DNA of 64,000 nt from positions 2,489,411-2,553,410 of the forward strand of contig NZ_CP078078.1 in assembly GCF_023101205.1 (NCBI RefSeq), given 5' to 3'. Below are positions 28,361 through 37,527 of the stretch, one piece after another. The first letter of the stretch is position 1, and every line of letters begins with the position of its first letter. The position numbers were made by a program, and so were the translations under genes. The DNA comes from Microbacterium aurugineum (lineage in GTDB: Bacteria > Actinomycetota > Actinomycetes > Actinomycetales > Microbacteriaceae). The notes under the pieces are model-generated. The model saw nothing but the letters and a program-made list of their open reading frames with translations, made no database searches and was not told the DNA's origin.

Positions 28361-29698
28361 ATGGTCTCCCTCGGCGAACTGGTCAGCACGGCGGGCACCG
28401 CGCTGCGCCCGCTCGCGCCGTTCGACGCCGCGCGGACGATCACGGGCGTGCACGTGTCGGAGCTCGACGATCCCGGCCGCTACCTGGACGGCGGAGAGCT
28501 GCTGCTCACCACGGGCATCCCGCTGCGCAGCCGACCGATGGACGCCTATGTGGATCGACTCGATGCGCAGGACGTCGGTGCGATCGGGATCGGCCTCGGC
28601 GAGGGCTGGGACGATCCTCCGGCCGCGCTCGTCGACCGATGTCGGACGCTCGGCATCCCGGTGTTCGCCGTCCCGGACGGCGCGCCCTTCCTCGATGTCT
28701 CGCGGGCGTTCTGGTCGATCACCGGACGGGGCGGACAGGATGAGGCGCTGCGCACCGCCCACACGCACACGCGACTGGTCCAAGCCGCGGCCGGCCGCGA
28801 TCCCGTCGCCTCGATCCTGCGCCAGATGTCGCAGGCGATCGGCGGATGGGTGGCCTGGCTCCCCTTCGGACCGGGGGCGTCGCTCGGAACACTGCATCCG
28901 CCCTCCCTCGAAGGCCTCCTGCCCGCGGTGCGGGTCGATGTCGAGCGATCGCTCCTCCGATCCGGAGTCGAGGCCGCCTCCTTCGTGTCCCAGGGGTCCG
29001 CGGTCGTGGCTCACGCGGTCACGGACGGCGAGCACACGCGCGGGGCCCTCGCCATCGGAGCCGGCCGCCCCCTCGCGCGGGCGGACCGTCAGCTCGCCCT
29101 CACCGCGAGCGCGCTCCTGCGACTGGTCACCTCGCCGACGGCCGGCACCCGACGAGCCGAAGGGTGGTTCACCGCCCTGGCGCTGCGGGGAGACACAGCC
29201 GCGGCGCGCGCTCTGGCGGCCGTCGCCGACCTCGACCTGCCGTTGGAGTTCCGCGTCCTCGTGGGGGCCCCGGATCCGAGCATCTTCTCGGCCGAGTCGG
29301 ACGGCGTGGTCGTCGCACTCCTCGACCCCGATGAGCACCCCTCCGCCGGGTCCGGAGTGCTCAGCGCTCCGGTCACCCTCGACGACGTCCCCGCCGCGGC
29401 CGCTCGCGCGCTGGCCCTGCACCGTCGCGCGCCGGACACCGCTCTCGTGATCGAACCGGAGTCGCGCGCCGCAGGGTGGGCGGACCTGCTCGTGGCGACG
29501 GACCCGATGCTGTTGCGCACCGTGACGTCGTATCTCCGGCATCGCCACCAGGCGGAGCGCACCGCCCGGGAGCTCGGGGTGCATCGCAACACCGTCCGCC
29601 CCCGCATCGCCGCCGCAGAGAGCCTGCTCGGCGTCACGCTGGACGATCCCGACGTCGCCGCCGAACTGTGGTTGGCGATCCGGGATCGATCCGTCTAG
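28361..29698 (+). CDS. PucR/CdaR-family transcriptional regulator
   Basis: 445 residues. N-terminal PucR purine-catabolism-type domain (VSELDDPGRYLDGGELLLTTGIPL), a middle GGDEF-like fold and the C-terminal helix-turn-helix TARELGVHRNTVRPRIAAAESLLG. Relatives activate catabolic operons, including GABA use (GabR-like PucR proteins), when substrate or its aldehyde accumulates. Divergent from the aminotransferase operon. Its TAG stop shares the tetranucleotide CTAG with the opposing CoA-transferase stop. A TTG at 28325 would extend it but falls in the promoter. Confidence 0.85.
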   Translation: MVSLGELVSTAGTALRPLAPFDAARTITGVHVSELDDPGRYLDGGELLLTTGIPLRSRPMDAYVDRLDAQDVGAIGIGLGEGWDDPPAALVDRCRTLGIPVFAVPDGAPFLDVSRAFWSITGRGGQDEALRTAHTHTRLVQAAAGRDPVASILRQMSQAIGGWVAWLPFGPGASLGTLHPPSLEGLLPAVRVDVERSLLRSGVEAASFVSQGSAVVAHAVTDGEHTRGALAIGAGRPLARADRQLALTASALLRLVTSPTAGTRRAEGWFTALALRGDTAAARALAAVADLDLPLEFRVLVGAPDPSIFSAESDGVVVALLDPDEHPSAGSGVLSAPVTLDDVPAAAARALALHRRAPDTALVIEPESRAAGWADLLVATDPMLLRTVTSYLRHRHQAERTARELGVHRNTVRPRIAAAESLLGVTLDDPDVAAELWLAIRDRSV

Positions 29699-30846
29699 TC
29701 GCGGCCGTCGAGCCAGGCCCGCACGCGGGCGTCGTGTTCGCCCAGCCGGGGCGGAGGCGCCACCGACACGGGGATCTCCGGCTTCCAGGTGAGCGGTGAC
29801 CGGATCTGGCGCGAACGCCGGCCGTCCTCCCCGATCAGCTCCCGGACCGGGTCGAGGCCCAGACGCGTGGCGAGTTCGACGCCCTCGCCCACGGAGTTCA
29901 CGACCCCCGCGGCGACGCCGATCTCGTTCAGCCGCTCCGCCCAGGCCGCAGCCGTATCCGTGACCAGCGCGCCCTCCAACTCCACGACGAGATCCTCGCG
30001 GTTCGCGACACGGTCCGGGTTGCGACGGAAGCGCTCGTCGTCGATGAGCTCCGGCCGACCGAGCGCGGTGACCATCTTCGCGAACTGGGCATCGTTGCCG
30101 CAGGCGACCGCGATCGGCGCATCGGCGCAACGCAGCGACTCGTAGGGGGCGATCGACGGATGTCGGTTTCCGAGCCGCCCCGGCTCCGCGCCCGCTCCGA
30201 GGTGCGCGGACATCTGGTTCACCAGGGCCGCCTGGAGACTCGAGAGCAGGTTCACCTCGATCCTCGATCCGTGCCCGGTCAGTTCGCGTCGACGCAGCGC
30301 GGCGAGGATGCCGATCACCGCGTCCTTGCCGGTGAGCACGTCGACGAGCGCGACCCCCGCCTTCATGGCCTCGCCGTCGGTCTCACCCGTGATGTGCATG
30401 AGACCGCCCACCGCCTGCGCGACGAAGTCGTAGCCGGGAAGCGATGCCCCTGCGCCGAGACCAAAGCCGCTGACCGACACCGAGATGAGACGCGGATGGG
30501 CCGCCGCGAGCTTCTCCTCATCGAATCCCAGTGCGGCGAACAGTCCCGGCCGGAAGTTCTCGATCACGATGTCGCTGCGGGCGATGAGTTCGAGCGCTCT
30601 GTCGCGATCTCCGGCGTCGGTGAGGTCGAGCGTGACCGACTCCTTGCCCCGGTTGGCGGACTCGAAGTACGTCGTCATGCCGGACTCCGCGTACGGCGGC
30701 CCCCATGCCCGGGTGTCGTCTCCCGTGCCCGGGCGCTCGATCTTGACCACGCGCGCCCCGAGGTCGGCCAACGTCATCGTCGCCAGGGGCCCGGCGAGCA
30801 CACGGGAGAAATCGGCGACCACGATGCCGTCGAGCGGTGCGGTCAT
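29695..30846 (-). CDS. Class III (CaiB/BaiF) CoA-transferase, probable succinyl-CoA:glutarate CoA-transferase
   Basis: 383 residues. The family start PLDGIVVADFSRVLAGPLATMTLADLGARVVKIE is seen in order, with NRGKESVTLDL, GYDFVAQAVGGLMHITGE and the catalytic aspartate region ALVDVLTGKDAV. Such enzymes move CoA between dicarboxylates. With glutaryl-CoA dehydrogenase next door, activation of glutarate is the natural role and would complete the route from 5-aminovalerate to crotonyl-CoA. It is coupled by a 4-bp overlap to the LacI-type regulator, not to the other pathway genes, so it may be regulated apart from them. Confidence 0.85.
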   Translation of the reverse strand: MTAPLDGIVVADFSRVLAGPLATMTLADLGARVVKIERPGTGDDTRAWGPPYAESGMTTYFESANRGKESVTLDLTDAGDRDRALELIARSDIVIENFRPGLFAALGFDEEKLAAAHPRLISVSVSGFGLGAGASLPGYDFVAQAVGGLMHITGETDGEAMKAGVALVDVLTGKDAVIGILAALRRRELTGHGSRIEVNLLSSLQAALVNQMSAHLGAGAEPGRLGNRHPSIAPYESLRCADAPIAVACGNDAQFAKMVTALGRPELIDDERFRRNPDRVANREDLVVELEGALVTDTAAAWAERLNEIGVAAGVVNSVGEGVELATRLGLDPVRELIGEDGRRSRQIRSPLTWKPEIPVSVAPPPRLGEHDARVRAWLDGRD

Positions 30847-31862
30847 GCGTGCACCCGCAGCGGGTGGGCGGTGGAGTCCCGCGCGACGACGGAGATCGGG
30901 AACTCGACGTCCGTGCCCGGCGCGGCACGCCCCTCGATCAGGTCGATGAGCAGCTCGGCGCAGGCGACCCCGGAGTCTCGAGGCCGCAGATCGATCGACG
31001 TGATCGAAGGGGTCAGGAAGGGCAGCGAGGGATGGTCCACGCACGAGACCACCGTGATGTCCTGACCGACCGTCCGCCCCTGTCGCCCGAGAACGGCGGC
31101 GACCTCGATCGCACTGGAGTCCGGACCGCAGATGATCACGTCCGTGTCCGGATGCGCCTGGAGGACCCGCTCCGTCGCCACCCTGACGTCGGGCCACGAT
31201 GCTTCGAAGGAGACGGGGGCGATGACCGGATCGAATCCGCGTGTCGCACACCCCTTCCGATAGCCGGAGACCAGCTGGCGCGACCAGTCGGTGGCGTCGG
31301 GCGCGACCAGCAGCACGGGGTGCCGGGCGCCGGTGACATCGATCTCGTCGAGGAGCCGGAGCATGCCCGCCTCATGCGAGGACCACACGACACCCGCCGG
31401 CGCGCCGTCGACGTCGTCCGGAAGGTGCTCCTGGGTGACGACGGGGATCCCCGACGCCATCAGCGCCGGCAGCCCGGGGTCACCGGAGAGCGGGTCGCCG
31501 ATGATGAGTCCGTCGGCGCGGATCGGACGTGAGCGGCCCGACGAGACCGACGGGCTCACGATCGTCACGTCGATGTCGTGCGCGGCCGCGCTGGTGACGA
31601 TACCGAACGTGAAAGCCATGTAGTACGCCGACCGCGACACGACCTCAGGAAGCACGATGCCGATCGTGCCGATGCTGCCGCCGCGCAGATGCCGGGCCGC
31701 GGTGTTCACCGAGTAGCCGAGCTCCGCCGCCGCGGCCAGGACGGCCTCCCTGGTGGGCTGCGAGACGCGCCCGACGCCGCTCAGCGCATCGGACGCCGTG
31801 GTCTTCCCGACCCCCGCGCGCCGTGCGACGTCGATCAATCTGACCCGTCGTGGCTCTTGCAT
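30843..31862 (-). CDS. LacI-family transcriptional regulator
   Basis: 339 residues. The N-terminal DNA-binding domain RLIDVARRAGVGKTTASDALSG ends in the hinge NTAARHLRGG, followed by a periplasmic-binding-like effector domain (IGIVLPEVVSR.., CVDHPSLPFLTPSITSIDLRP). TAGACT lies 7 nt before the ATG, so leaderless. It heads a two-gene unit with the CoA-transferase and is divergent from the amine oxidase operon, where a perfect palindrome (31949-31966) is the obvious binding site. Its effector may be the operon's substrate. Confidence 0.9.
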   Translation of the reverse strand: MQEPRRVRLIDVARRAGVGKTTASDALSGVGRVSQPTREAVLAAAAELGYSVNTAARHLRGGSIGTIGIVLPEVVSRSAYYMAFTFGIVTSAAAHDIDVTIVSPSVSSGRSRPIRADGLIIGDPLSGDPGLPALMASGIPVVTQEHLPDDVDGAPAGVVWSSHEAGMLRLLDEIDVTGARHPVLLVAPDATDWSRQLVSGYRKGCATRGFDPVIAPVSFEASWPDVRVATERVLQAHPDTDVIICGPDSSAIEVAAVLGRQGRTVGQDITVVSCVDHPSLPFLTPSITSIDLRPRDSGVACAELLIDLIEGRAAPGTDVEFPISVVARDSTAHPLRVHA

Positions 31863-31903
31863 GCGGCCGAGTCTAACCACACGGAGCACGTCGTAATCCA
31901 CTC

Positions 31904-31966
31904 GAAACACATCAGGTCTTGCGCTGAAACACATTCATCGCATACTTTTGCCGGAACGTTCCGGCA
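31904..31966 (+). promoter_or_regulatory. Promoter and LacI-type operator of the amine oxidase operon
   Basis: TTGCGC (31919-31924) and CATACT (31941-31946) with a 16-bp spacer predict a start near 31953. That start lies inside the perfect 18-bp palindrome TGCCGGAACGTTCCGGCA (31949-31966), with the central CG typical of LacI operators. GAAACACAT is repeated directly at 31904 and 31926, 22 bp (about two turns) apart, possibly a second regulator's site. Confidence 0.7.
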
Positions 31967-32003
31967 CGCAGACGTTCCCGAACTCACATCCGATGGAGAC
32001 TCC

Positions 32004-34031
32004 ATGAACTGCAGCTGTTCCCCGTCCGACCACGTCCAGCGTTCGCGCCCGCTCGGAGACGAATCCGGCGCGCCGTACGCGACACTCTCCGCGGACGAGC
32101 TGCAGCGGGTCTCCGAGACGCTGCGTGCCCACGGCGCACTGGGTGAGGCGCAGCGGATCGCCTACGTCGGACTCGATGAGCCGGACCGCACCGAGGTCGC
32201 CGCCGGGCGCCCCGTCCCCCGCCGCGCCCGTGTCCAGCTGCTCGAGACCGACACCGGACGCGCTCGTGCCCTCTCGGTCGACATCGGCACCGGCGAGATC
32301 GTCGCGGACGTCGACATCGACCCGGAGCAGGACGGCCAGGTCCCCCTGCTCCAGGAGGAGCACGCGATCATCCGCGAGTTGATCGGCGCCGACGAGCGCT
32401 GGGCCGAAGCACTCGCCGCCCGGGGCATCGACGACCCGAGCACGGTCGCTCTGGCCGGGCTGTCAGCCGGGCGCTTCCCGATCGAGGGCGAGAGCGGGCG
32501 CCGACTCGCACGGGTGCTCGGACACCATCAGCCCACTCCGCAGACCATGCCCTGGGCACATCCGATCGACGGACTGGTGGCATACGTCGACGTCGCCGCG
32601 CGCACCGTGGTCGATGTCATCGACGTGGGCGCGATGCCGATTCCGCAAGAGACCGCGGACTATCACGTGCCCGGCACCTTCGGCCCGGAGCGGACCACGC
32701 AGAAGCCCATCGTCATCACCCAGCCCGAAGGACCGAGCTTCGCCTTCGAGGGAGACGTGATCACCTGGGAGAAGTGGTCGTTGCGCATCGGCTACGACAT
32801 GCGCGAAGGACTCATCCTGCACGGCATCGGGTTCGAGGACGAGGGCCGGGTCCGCCCCATCGTGCACCGCGCCTCGATCGCCGAGATGCTGGTGCCCTAC
32901 GGCGACCCGGGGCCCGTGCGCTTCTGGCAGAACTACTTCGACACCGGTGAGTATCTCCTCGGCAGACTCGCGAACTCGCTGGAACTCGGCTGCGACTGCG
33001 TCGGCGACATCACCTACCTCGACGTCCCGATCGCCGACGCCCGCGGCAACGTGAAGGTGCTCCCGAACGTGATCTGCGTCCACGAGGAGGACGCCGGGGT
33101 GCTGTGGAAGCACACCGAGCAGTTCACGGGATCGAGCGACGTCCGCCGCCAGCGCCGACTCGTGATCTCGTTCTTCGTCACGGTGGGCAACTACGACTAC
33201 GGCTTCTACTGGTACCTCTACCTGGACGGCAAGATCGAGTTCGAGGCCAAGGCCACCGGACTCGTGTTCACCGCCGCCTATGACGAGCGCACCGGCCGCT
33301 TTGCGAGCGAGCTGGCCCCGGGGCTCGCGGCGCCGTACCACCAGCATCTGTTCTGCGCGCGGCTGGACATGGCGGTCGACGACGGGCCTGCCGTCATCGA
33401 CGAAGTCGACGTGCGGTCACTCCCGATCTCCGACGACAATCTGCACGGCAGCGCGATCGGCTTCACCCGGACCCGGCTTCGCAGCGAGCTCGAGGGGCGG
33501 CGCCGAGCCGACGCGTCGGTCGACCGCACATGGCGGGTGAGCAGCGCGACGGCCACGAACCGGCTCGGTCGTCCCACCTCCTACGTCCTGACACCGGAGG
33601 GGAAGCCCGTCCTCCTCGCACGCCCCGAATCCGTGATCGCCTCGCGCGCCCGCTTCGCGACCGCCGATCTGTGGGTCACCGCGTACGACCCCGAGGAGCG
33701 CTATCCCGCCGGTGACGTGGTCAACCAGAGCGCACCGGAGCAGGGGCTGCCGGCCTTCGTCGCCGAGGACGCCTCGCTGGACGGCGCAGACCTGGTGCTG
33801 TGGCACACGTTCGGCCTCACGCACTTCCCGCGCACGGAGGACTGGCCCATCATGCCGGTCGACAGCTGCGGCTTCACGCTGAAACCCCACGACTTCTTCG
33901 ACCGGAACCCGACCCTCGACGTTCCGGCCTCCCCCACCGCCTGCGCCTGCGCTCACGAGGACGCCGGCGCAGCCCGAACCGAGCACCACCTGCATCACCT
34001 CTCTGTCCGCCCGTCGTCGTCCGACGCCTGA
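32004..34031 (+). CDS. Copper-containing primary-amine oxidase
   Basis: 675 residues. It oxidises R-CH2-NH2 to the aldehyde with release of ammonia and H2O2. All key residues are visible: topaquinone precursor Tyr397 in VGNYDYGF, catalytic base Asp313 in YFDTGEY, and copper ligands His446, His448 (HQHLF) and His607 (LTHFPRTEDWPIMP). It resembles tyramine, histamine and phenylethylamine oxidases of actinobacteria; the amine cannot be fixed by eye. No signal peptide, but Cys-rich ends (NCSCS at the start, ACACAH near the end) are unusual. ATG 32004 is chosen for its GGAGAC site. First gene of a ten-gene operon. Confidence 0.96.
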   Translation: MNCSCSPSDHVQRSRPLGDESGAPYATLSADELQRVSETLRAHGALGEAQRIAYVGLDEPDRTEVAAGRPVPRRARVQLLETDTGRARALSVDIGTGEIVADVDIDPEQDGQVPLLQEEHAIIRELIGADERWAEALAARGIDDPSTVALAGLSAGRFPIEGESGRRLARVLGHHQPTPQTMPWAHPIDGLVAYVDVAARTVVDVIDVGAMPIPQETADYHVPGTFGPERTTQKPIVITQPEGPSFAFEGDVITWEKWSLRIGYDMREGLILHGIGFEDEGRVRPIVHRASIAEMLVPYGDPGPVRFWQNYFDTGEYLLGRLANSLELGCDCVGDITYLDVPIADARGNVKVLPNVICVHEEDAGVLWKHTEQFTGSSDVRRQRRLVISFFVTVGNYDYGFYWYLYLDGKIEFEAKATGLVFTAAYDERTGRFASELAPGLAAPYHQHLFCARLDMAVDDGPAVIDEVDVRSLPISDDNLHGSAIGFTRTRLRSELEGRRRADASVDRTWRVSSATATNRLGRPTSYVLTPEGKPVLLARPESVIASRARFATADLWVTAYDPEERYPAGDVVNQSAPEQGLPAFVAEDASLDGADLVLWHTFGLTHFPRTEDWPIMPVDSCGFTLKPHDFFDRNPTLDVPASPTACACAHEDAGAARTEHHLHHLSVRPSSSDA

Positions 34032-34068
34032 CCGGCCGTCGCCCGACATCCCGAAGGGAAACACCGAC

Positions 34069-35679
34069 ATGCACAAAGCAGCTCGTGCGGGGGTGGCCGT
34101 CGCCACCGTCGCCCTCCTCGCCCTCACCGGGTGCGCCGCCGGCGCCTCACCCGAAACCGAACCCACTCAGGACGAAGCCGCACCCGGCTTCCTCGCCGTC
34201 GCCGATGAGGCGTTCGACGGGGGCGGCGACCTCGTCGTCCAGGTCGACTACGACACCGCGGAGGCGAGCGGCCTCGACCCGCAGGGGGCCGCCACCGCCC
34301 GCTCCTGGATGCTCGAAGGGCTCTCCTACGAGACGCTCACGACGATCGATGAGAACCTCGACGTGGCGCCGAAGCTCGCCACATCCTGGGAGACTCCGAG
34401 CGACACCGAGTACGTCTTCACCCTCGCCGATGACGCCGTGTTCTCGAACGGACGCCCGATGACCGCCGCCGATGTCGTCGGCAGCCTCCAGCGGCTGATC
34501 GACATCCCCACCACCTGGACCGGACAGCTCGGCCCGGTTGCCTCGATCGAGGAGACCGGAGACCTCGAGGTCACGGTCACGCTGTCCAGCCCCTATGCGC
34601 CCTTCCTCGCGGCTCTCGCGAACACCCCCGCCGCGATCCTGCCGATGGCGGAGATCGAGTCCGGCGAGGTCGACATCACCACGGAGATGCTCGGCACGGG
34701 CCCGCTCGTCGCGACCGCTCACCGTCAGGACGAGGAGTGGACGTTCGAGCCGAACGTCCACCACCCGGATGCCGATGCCCTCGGCTTCTCCACCCTCACG
34801 GTCGACATCGTCGGCGACGAGGCGACGCGGGCAGCGGCGCTGCGCGACGGATCCGCCGACTTCGCGGTGCTGAACTCGATCGACTCCGCGGAACTCCTCG
34901 CCAACGCGGCGGACGTGACCGTGGTGGGACAGCGGAACACCGACTTCCACTACCTGATGATCAACTCCCTCACCGGCGACGAGGCGCTGCAGGATGAGGA
35001 CGTGCGCTTCGCGATCAACTCCGCCATCGACCGTGACGCGATCAACGAGCTCGCGTTCGGGGGGTCGACCGCCTCCACCGGCATCACCCCCGCCGTCCTG
35101 CCCGATGCCTGCCGCGCGGAGGATCTGCCTTCCGCGGCCCGGGACGTCGCCGCGGCCAAGTCCGTGATCGACGAGGTCGGCGGACTCGAGCTCGACCTCT
35201 TCGTCTACACCGACGAGCCGGTGCTCGCACAGATCGCTCAGGTGATGCAGCAGAATCTGGCGGAGATCGGCGTCAAGGTCGAGATCCAGCAGGTCGACTT
35301 CGCCACGTACTCCGCCAAGGTCTACGGCAGCCCCGCGGACTTCGACCTCGCGCTGAGCTGGTTCGCCGGGTACGCCGATCCCGCCATGGTCACGACGTGG
35401 TGGAACCCCGAGGTCGCCGGATTCTCCGCGGTCTTCATGAAGGGGAGCGACGAGCTCGACGCCCTCATCGAGGACGGGTACACCACCGCGCCGGGTGAGG
35501 AGCGGGCCGCGGTCTTCCAGGACCTCTGCACACTCGCCGACGAGCAGAGCGAGATGGTGCCCCTGGTGCTGCGCCCCTCCACCATCGGCTGGAACACGGC
35601 GTCGTTGTCCCCGACGCTCAGCAGCGACGAGGGCTACGGCAACTTCCTGCGCTACCTCACCGAGTTCCGCGCCAACTGA
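34069..35679 (+). CDS. ABC transporter substrate-binding lipoprotein (peptide/nickel family)
   Basis: 536 residues. Lipoprotein signal peptide with lipobox LTGC (Cys22). The body follows the SBP_bac_5 family (DppA/OppA type): a weakly conserved N-terminal lobe with YEFTLADDAVFSNGRPMTAADV-like sequence, and EDVRFAINSAIDRDAI. It would capture an oligopeptide or other amide-containing compound at the cell surface and hand it to the two permeases that follow. AAGGG ribosome binding site 12 nt upstream. Confidence 0.92.
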   Translation: MHKAARAGVAVATVALLALTGCAAGASPETEPTQDEAAPGFLAVADEAFDGGGDLVVQVDYDTAEASGLDPQGAATARSWMLEGLSYETLTTIDENLDVAPKLATSWETPSDTEYVFTLADDAVFSNGRPMTAADVVGSLQRLIDIPTTWTGQLGPVASIEETGDLEVTVTLSSPYAPFLAALANTPAAILPMAEIESGEVDITTEMLGTGPLVATAHRQDEEWTFEPNVHHPDADALGFSTLTVDIVGDEATRAAALRDGSADFAVLNSIDSAELLANAADVTVVGQRNTDFHYLMINSLTGDEALQDEDVRFAINSAIDRDAINELAFGGSTASTGITPAVLPDACRAEDLPSAARDVAAAKSVIDEVGGLELDLFVYTDEPVLAQIAQVMQQNLAEIGVKVEIQQVDFATYSAKVYGSPADFDLALSWFAGYADPAMVTTWWNPEVAGFSAVFMKGSDELDALIEDGYTTAPGEERAAVFQDLCTLADEQSEMVPLVLRPSTIGWNTASLSPTLSSDEGYGNFLRYLTEFRAN

Positions 35680-35680
35680 C

Positions 35681-36646
35681 ATGGCCGTCGCTCTGTGGTC
35701 GCTCCGGCGCATCGGCGCCGCGCTGCTGACGCTGCTCGTCGTCTCGGTGCTGATCTTCGCCTCCGTGCGCCTCATGCCCGGCGACTACATCGACCTCGTC
35801 CTGGGTCCGCTCGCCACCGAGGCGCAGCGGGCCCAGGCGGTGGCCGCATCCGGGCTCGACGATCCGGTCGTCGCCCAGTACTTCCACTGGCTCTTCGGCG
35901 TCTTCACCGGCGACCTGGGGTATTCCTTCGTGTCCAACGTCTCGGTGTCGGAGGAGTTCGGTGCGAGACTCCCGGTCACGGCGACGATCGCGTTGCTGAC
36001 GATCATCGTGACCCTCCTGGTCGGCATCCCGCTCGGGTTCATCGCCGCGCTCCGCTCGGAGGGTTCGGCCGGCGCGGCGGGTCGTATCGTCAGCGCGCTC
36101 GGCATCAGCATCCCCGAGTTCCTCCTCGCGGGACTCGTGGTCTTCGCCGTGTCGACCCTGGGTCTCGGGGTGTCGCTCGGACGCTTCGCCCCCTTCGCCG
36201 TCGATCCGGCACGCTTCTTCGGATCGCTGGTGCTCCCGGTCACGGTTCTGTCCGTCGGCTGCGTGGCCGTGGTCGCCCGGAACACGAGGGATGCCGTCAT
36301 GAACGTCCTCGTCGAGCCGCACGTGCAGGCAGCCGTCGCACGCGGGGAGACACCCGGATTCATCGTGCGGCACCACGTGCTGCGCAACGCGGCGGCTCCC
36401 ATCCTCACGATCGTGGGGGCACTGGTCGCCGTCCTGCTCGGAGGCACGGTGATCGTCGAGTTCGTCTTCGACATCCCCGGCATGGGCTCGTATCTGCAGA
36501 CTGCCCTCGGTCGACGCGACTACGCGATCGTGCAGAGCGCCGTGCTCCTCGCCGCGGTCGTCTTCATCGCCGCGAGCCTCATCGTCGACTTGATCGCCAA
36601 CGCGCTGGATCCGCGCCTGCGCCTGACCGGAGGGAGCCGCCGATGA
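35681..36646 (+). CDS. ABC transporter permease (DppB type)
   Basis: 321 residues, six predicted helices. The EAA loop reads ARNTRDAVMNVLVEPHVQAAVARGETP, and PILTIVGALVAVLLGGTVIVEFVFDIPGMGSYL is the typical C-terminal half. One base separates it from the binding protein stop. Longer upstream frame rejected because it runs inside that gene. Confidence 0.92.
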   Translation: MAVALWSLRRIGAALLTLLVVSVLIFASVRLMPGDYIDLVLGPLATEAQRAQAVAASGLDDPVVAQYFHWLFGVFTGDLGYSFVSNVSVSEEFGARLPVTATIALLTIIVTLLVGIPLGFIAALRSEGSAGAAGRIVSALGISIPEFLLAGLVVFAVSTLGLGVSLGRFAPFAVDPARFFGSLVLPVTVLSVGCVAVVARNTRDAVMNVLVEPHVQAAVARGETPGFIVRHHVLRNAAAPILTIVGALVAVLLGGTVIVEFVFDIPGMGSYLQTALGRRDYAIVQSAVLLAAVVFIAASLIVDLIANALDPRLRLTGGSRR

Positions 36647-37527
36647 CCATCGCACCCACAGCCGCCCATCGCATCCGCGCGGCCGGACAGTCATCCCGAG
36701 GCGCGTGGCGACGCAGCGATGCCGTCCTGCGCACGGCCGTGATCGTGCTGGGGGTGATCGTCGTCGCCACCGTGATCGCGGTTCTCTCCGGCCTGACCGG
36801 TTCCACCGATGCGACGGTCGCCGGGCGCCTCGAGGGCCCCTCCGCGATCGCTCCGCTCGGCACCGACAACCTTGGCCGCTCGCTGTTGCCTCGGCTCTTC
36901 CAGGGAACCGCGACGACACTCGTGGTCTCCCTCATCGCGGTCCTCTGCTCCGCGGTGGTGAGCACGATCCTCGGAATGCTCGCAGGATATTACGGAGGCG
37001 CCGTCAACGAAGCGGTCATGCGCGTCGCGGACGTCCTGTACGCCTTCCCCGCGCTCGTGCTCGCGATCCTCGTGTCCGCGCTCATCGGCCCCGGTCGGCC
37101 CGCCGCGATCATCAGCATCGTCGTGATCACGATCCCTCTCATGACCCGCGTCGTCCGCATCGCGACGAGAGGAGTCGCCGACCGCGACTTCATCGTGTCG
37201 GCGCGCATCAGCGGCGTGAGGACCCCCGTGATCTTCGCCCGGCGGCTGCTGCCGAACATCGCGGGCACCATCGCCGTGCAGGCGAGCTATGCCCTGTCCG
37301 TCGCGATCCTCGTCGAGGGCGGGCTGAGTTTCCTCGGCTTCGGCGTGCAGGTACCGGAGGCTTCTCTCGGACTGCTCATCCAGCAGGGGATGCTCTACAT
37401 GACACAGGCGCCGCAACTCCTCATCATCCCCGGCATCGTGCTGGTGATCTCGATCCTGTGCATCAACATCATCGGCGACGGACTCCGGGACCGATTCGAA
37501 CCGCGAGAGACGAGGTCCCTCCGATGA
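36643..37527 (+). CDS. ABC transporter permease (DppC type)
   Basis: 294 residues with the DppC N-terminal region, GTDNLGRSLLPRLFQGT, and the EAA-type loop DFIVSARISGVRTPVIFARRLLPN, then ILVEGGLSFLGFGVQVPEASLG. Overlaps the previous permease by 4 bp (ATGA). Pairs with it to form the membrane channel. Confidence 0.92.
   Translation: MTIAPTAAHRIRAAGQSSRGAWRRSDAVLRTAVIVLGVIVVATVIAVLSGLTGSTDATVAGRLEGPSAIAPLGTDNLGRSLLPRLFQGTATTLVVSLIAVLCSAVVSTILGMLAGYYGGAVNEAVMRVADVLYAFPALVLAILVSALIGPGRPAAIISIVVITIPLMTRVVRIATRGVADRDFIVSARISGVRTPVIFARRLLPNIAGTIAVQASYALSVAILVEGGLSFLGFGVQVPEASLGLLIQQGMLYMTQAPQLLIIPGIVLVISILCINIIGDGLRDRFEPRETRSLR

Noticed and set aside
25771-30846. Nylon-type 6-aminohexanoate to adipate pathway, suggested by the NylC-like gene nearby
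   Set aside because: The dehydrogenase has the motifs of glutaryl-CoA dehydrogenase, so a five-carbon route fits better; kept only as an alternative for the aminotransferase.
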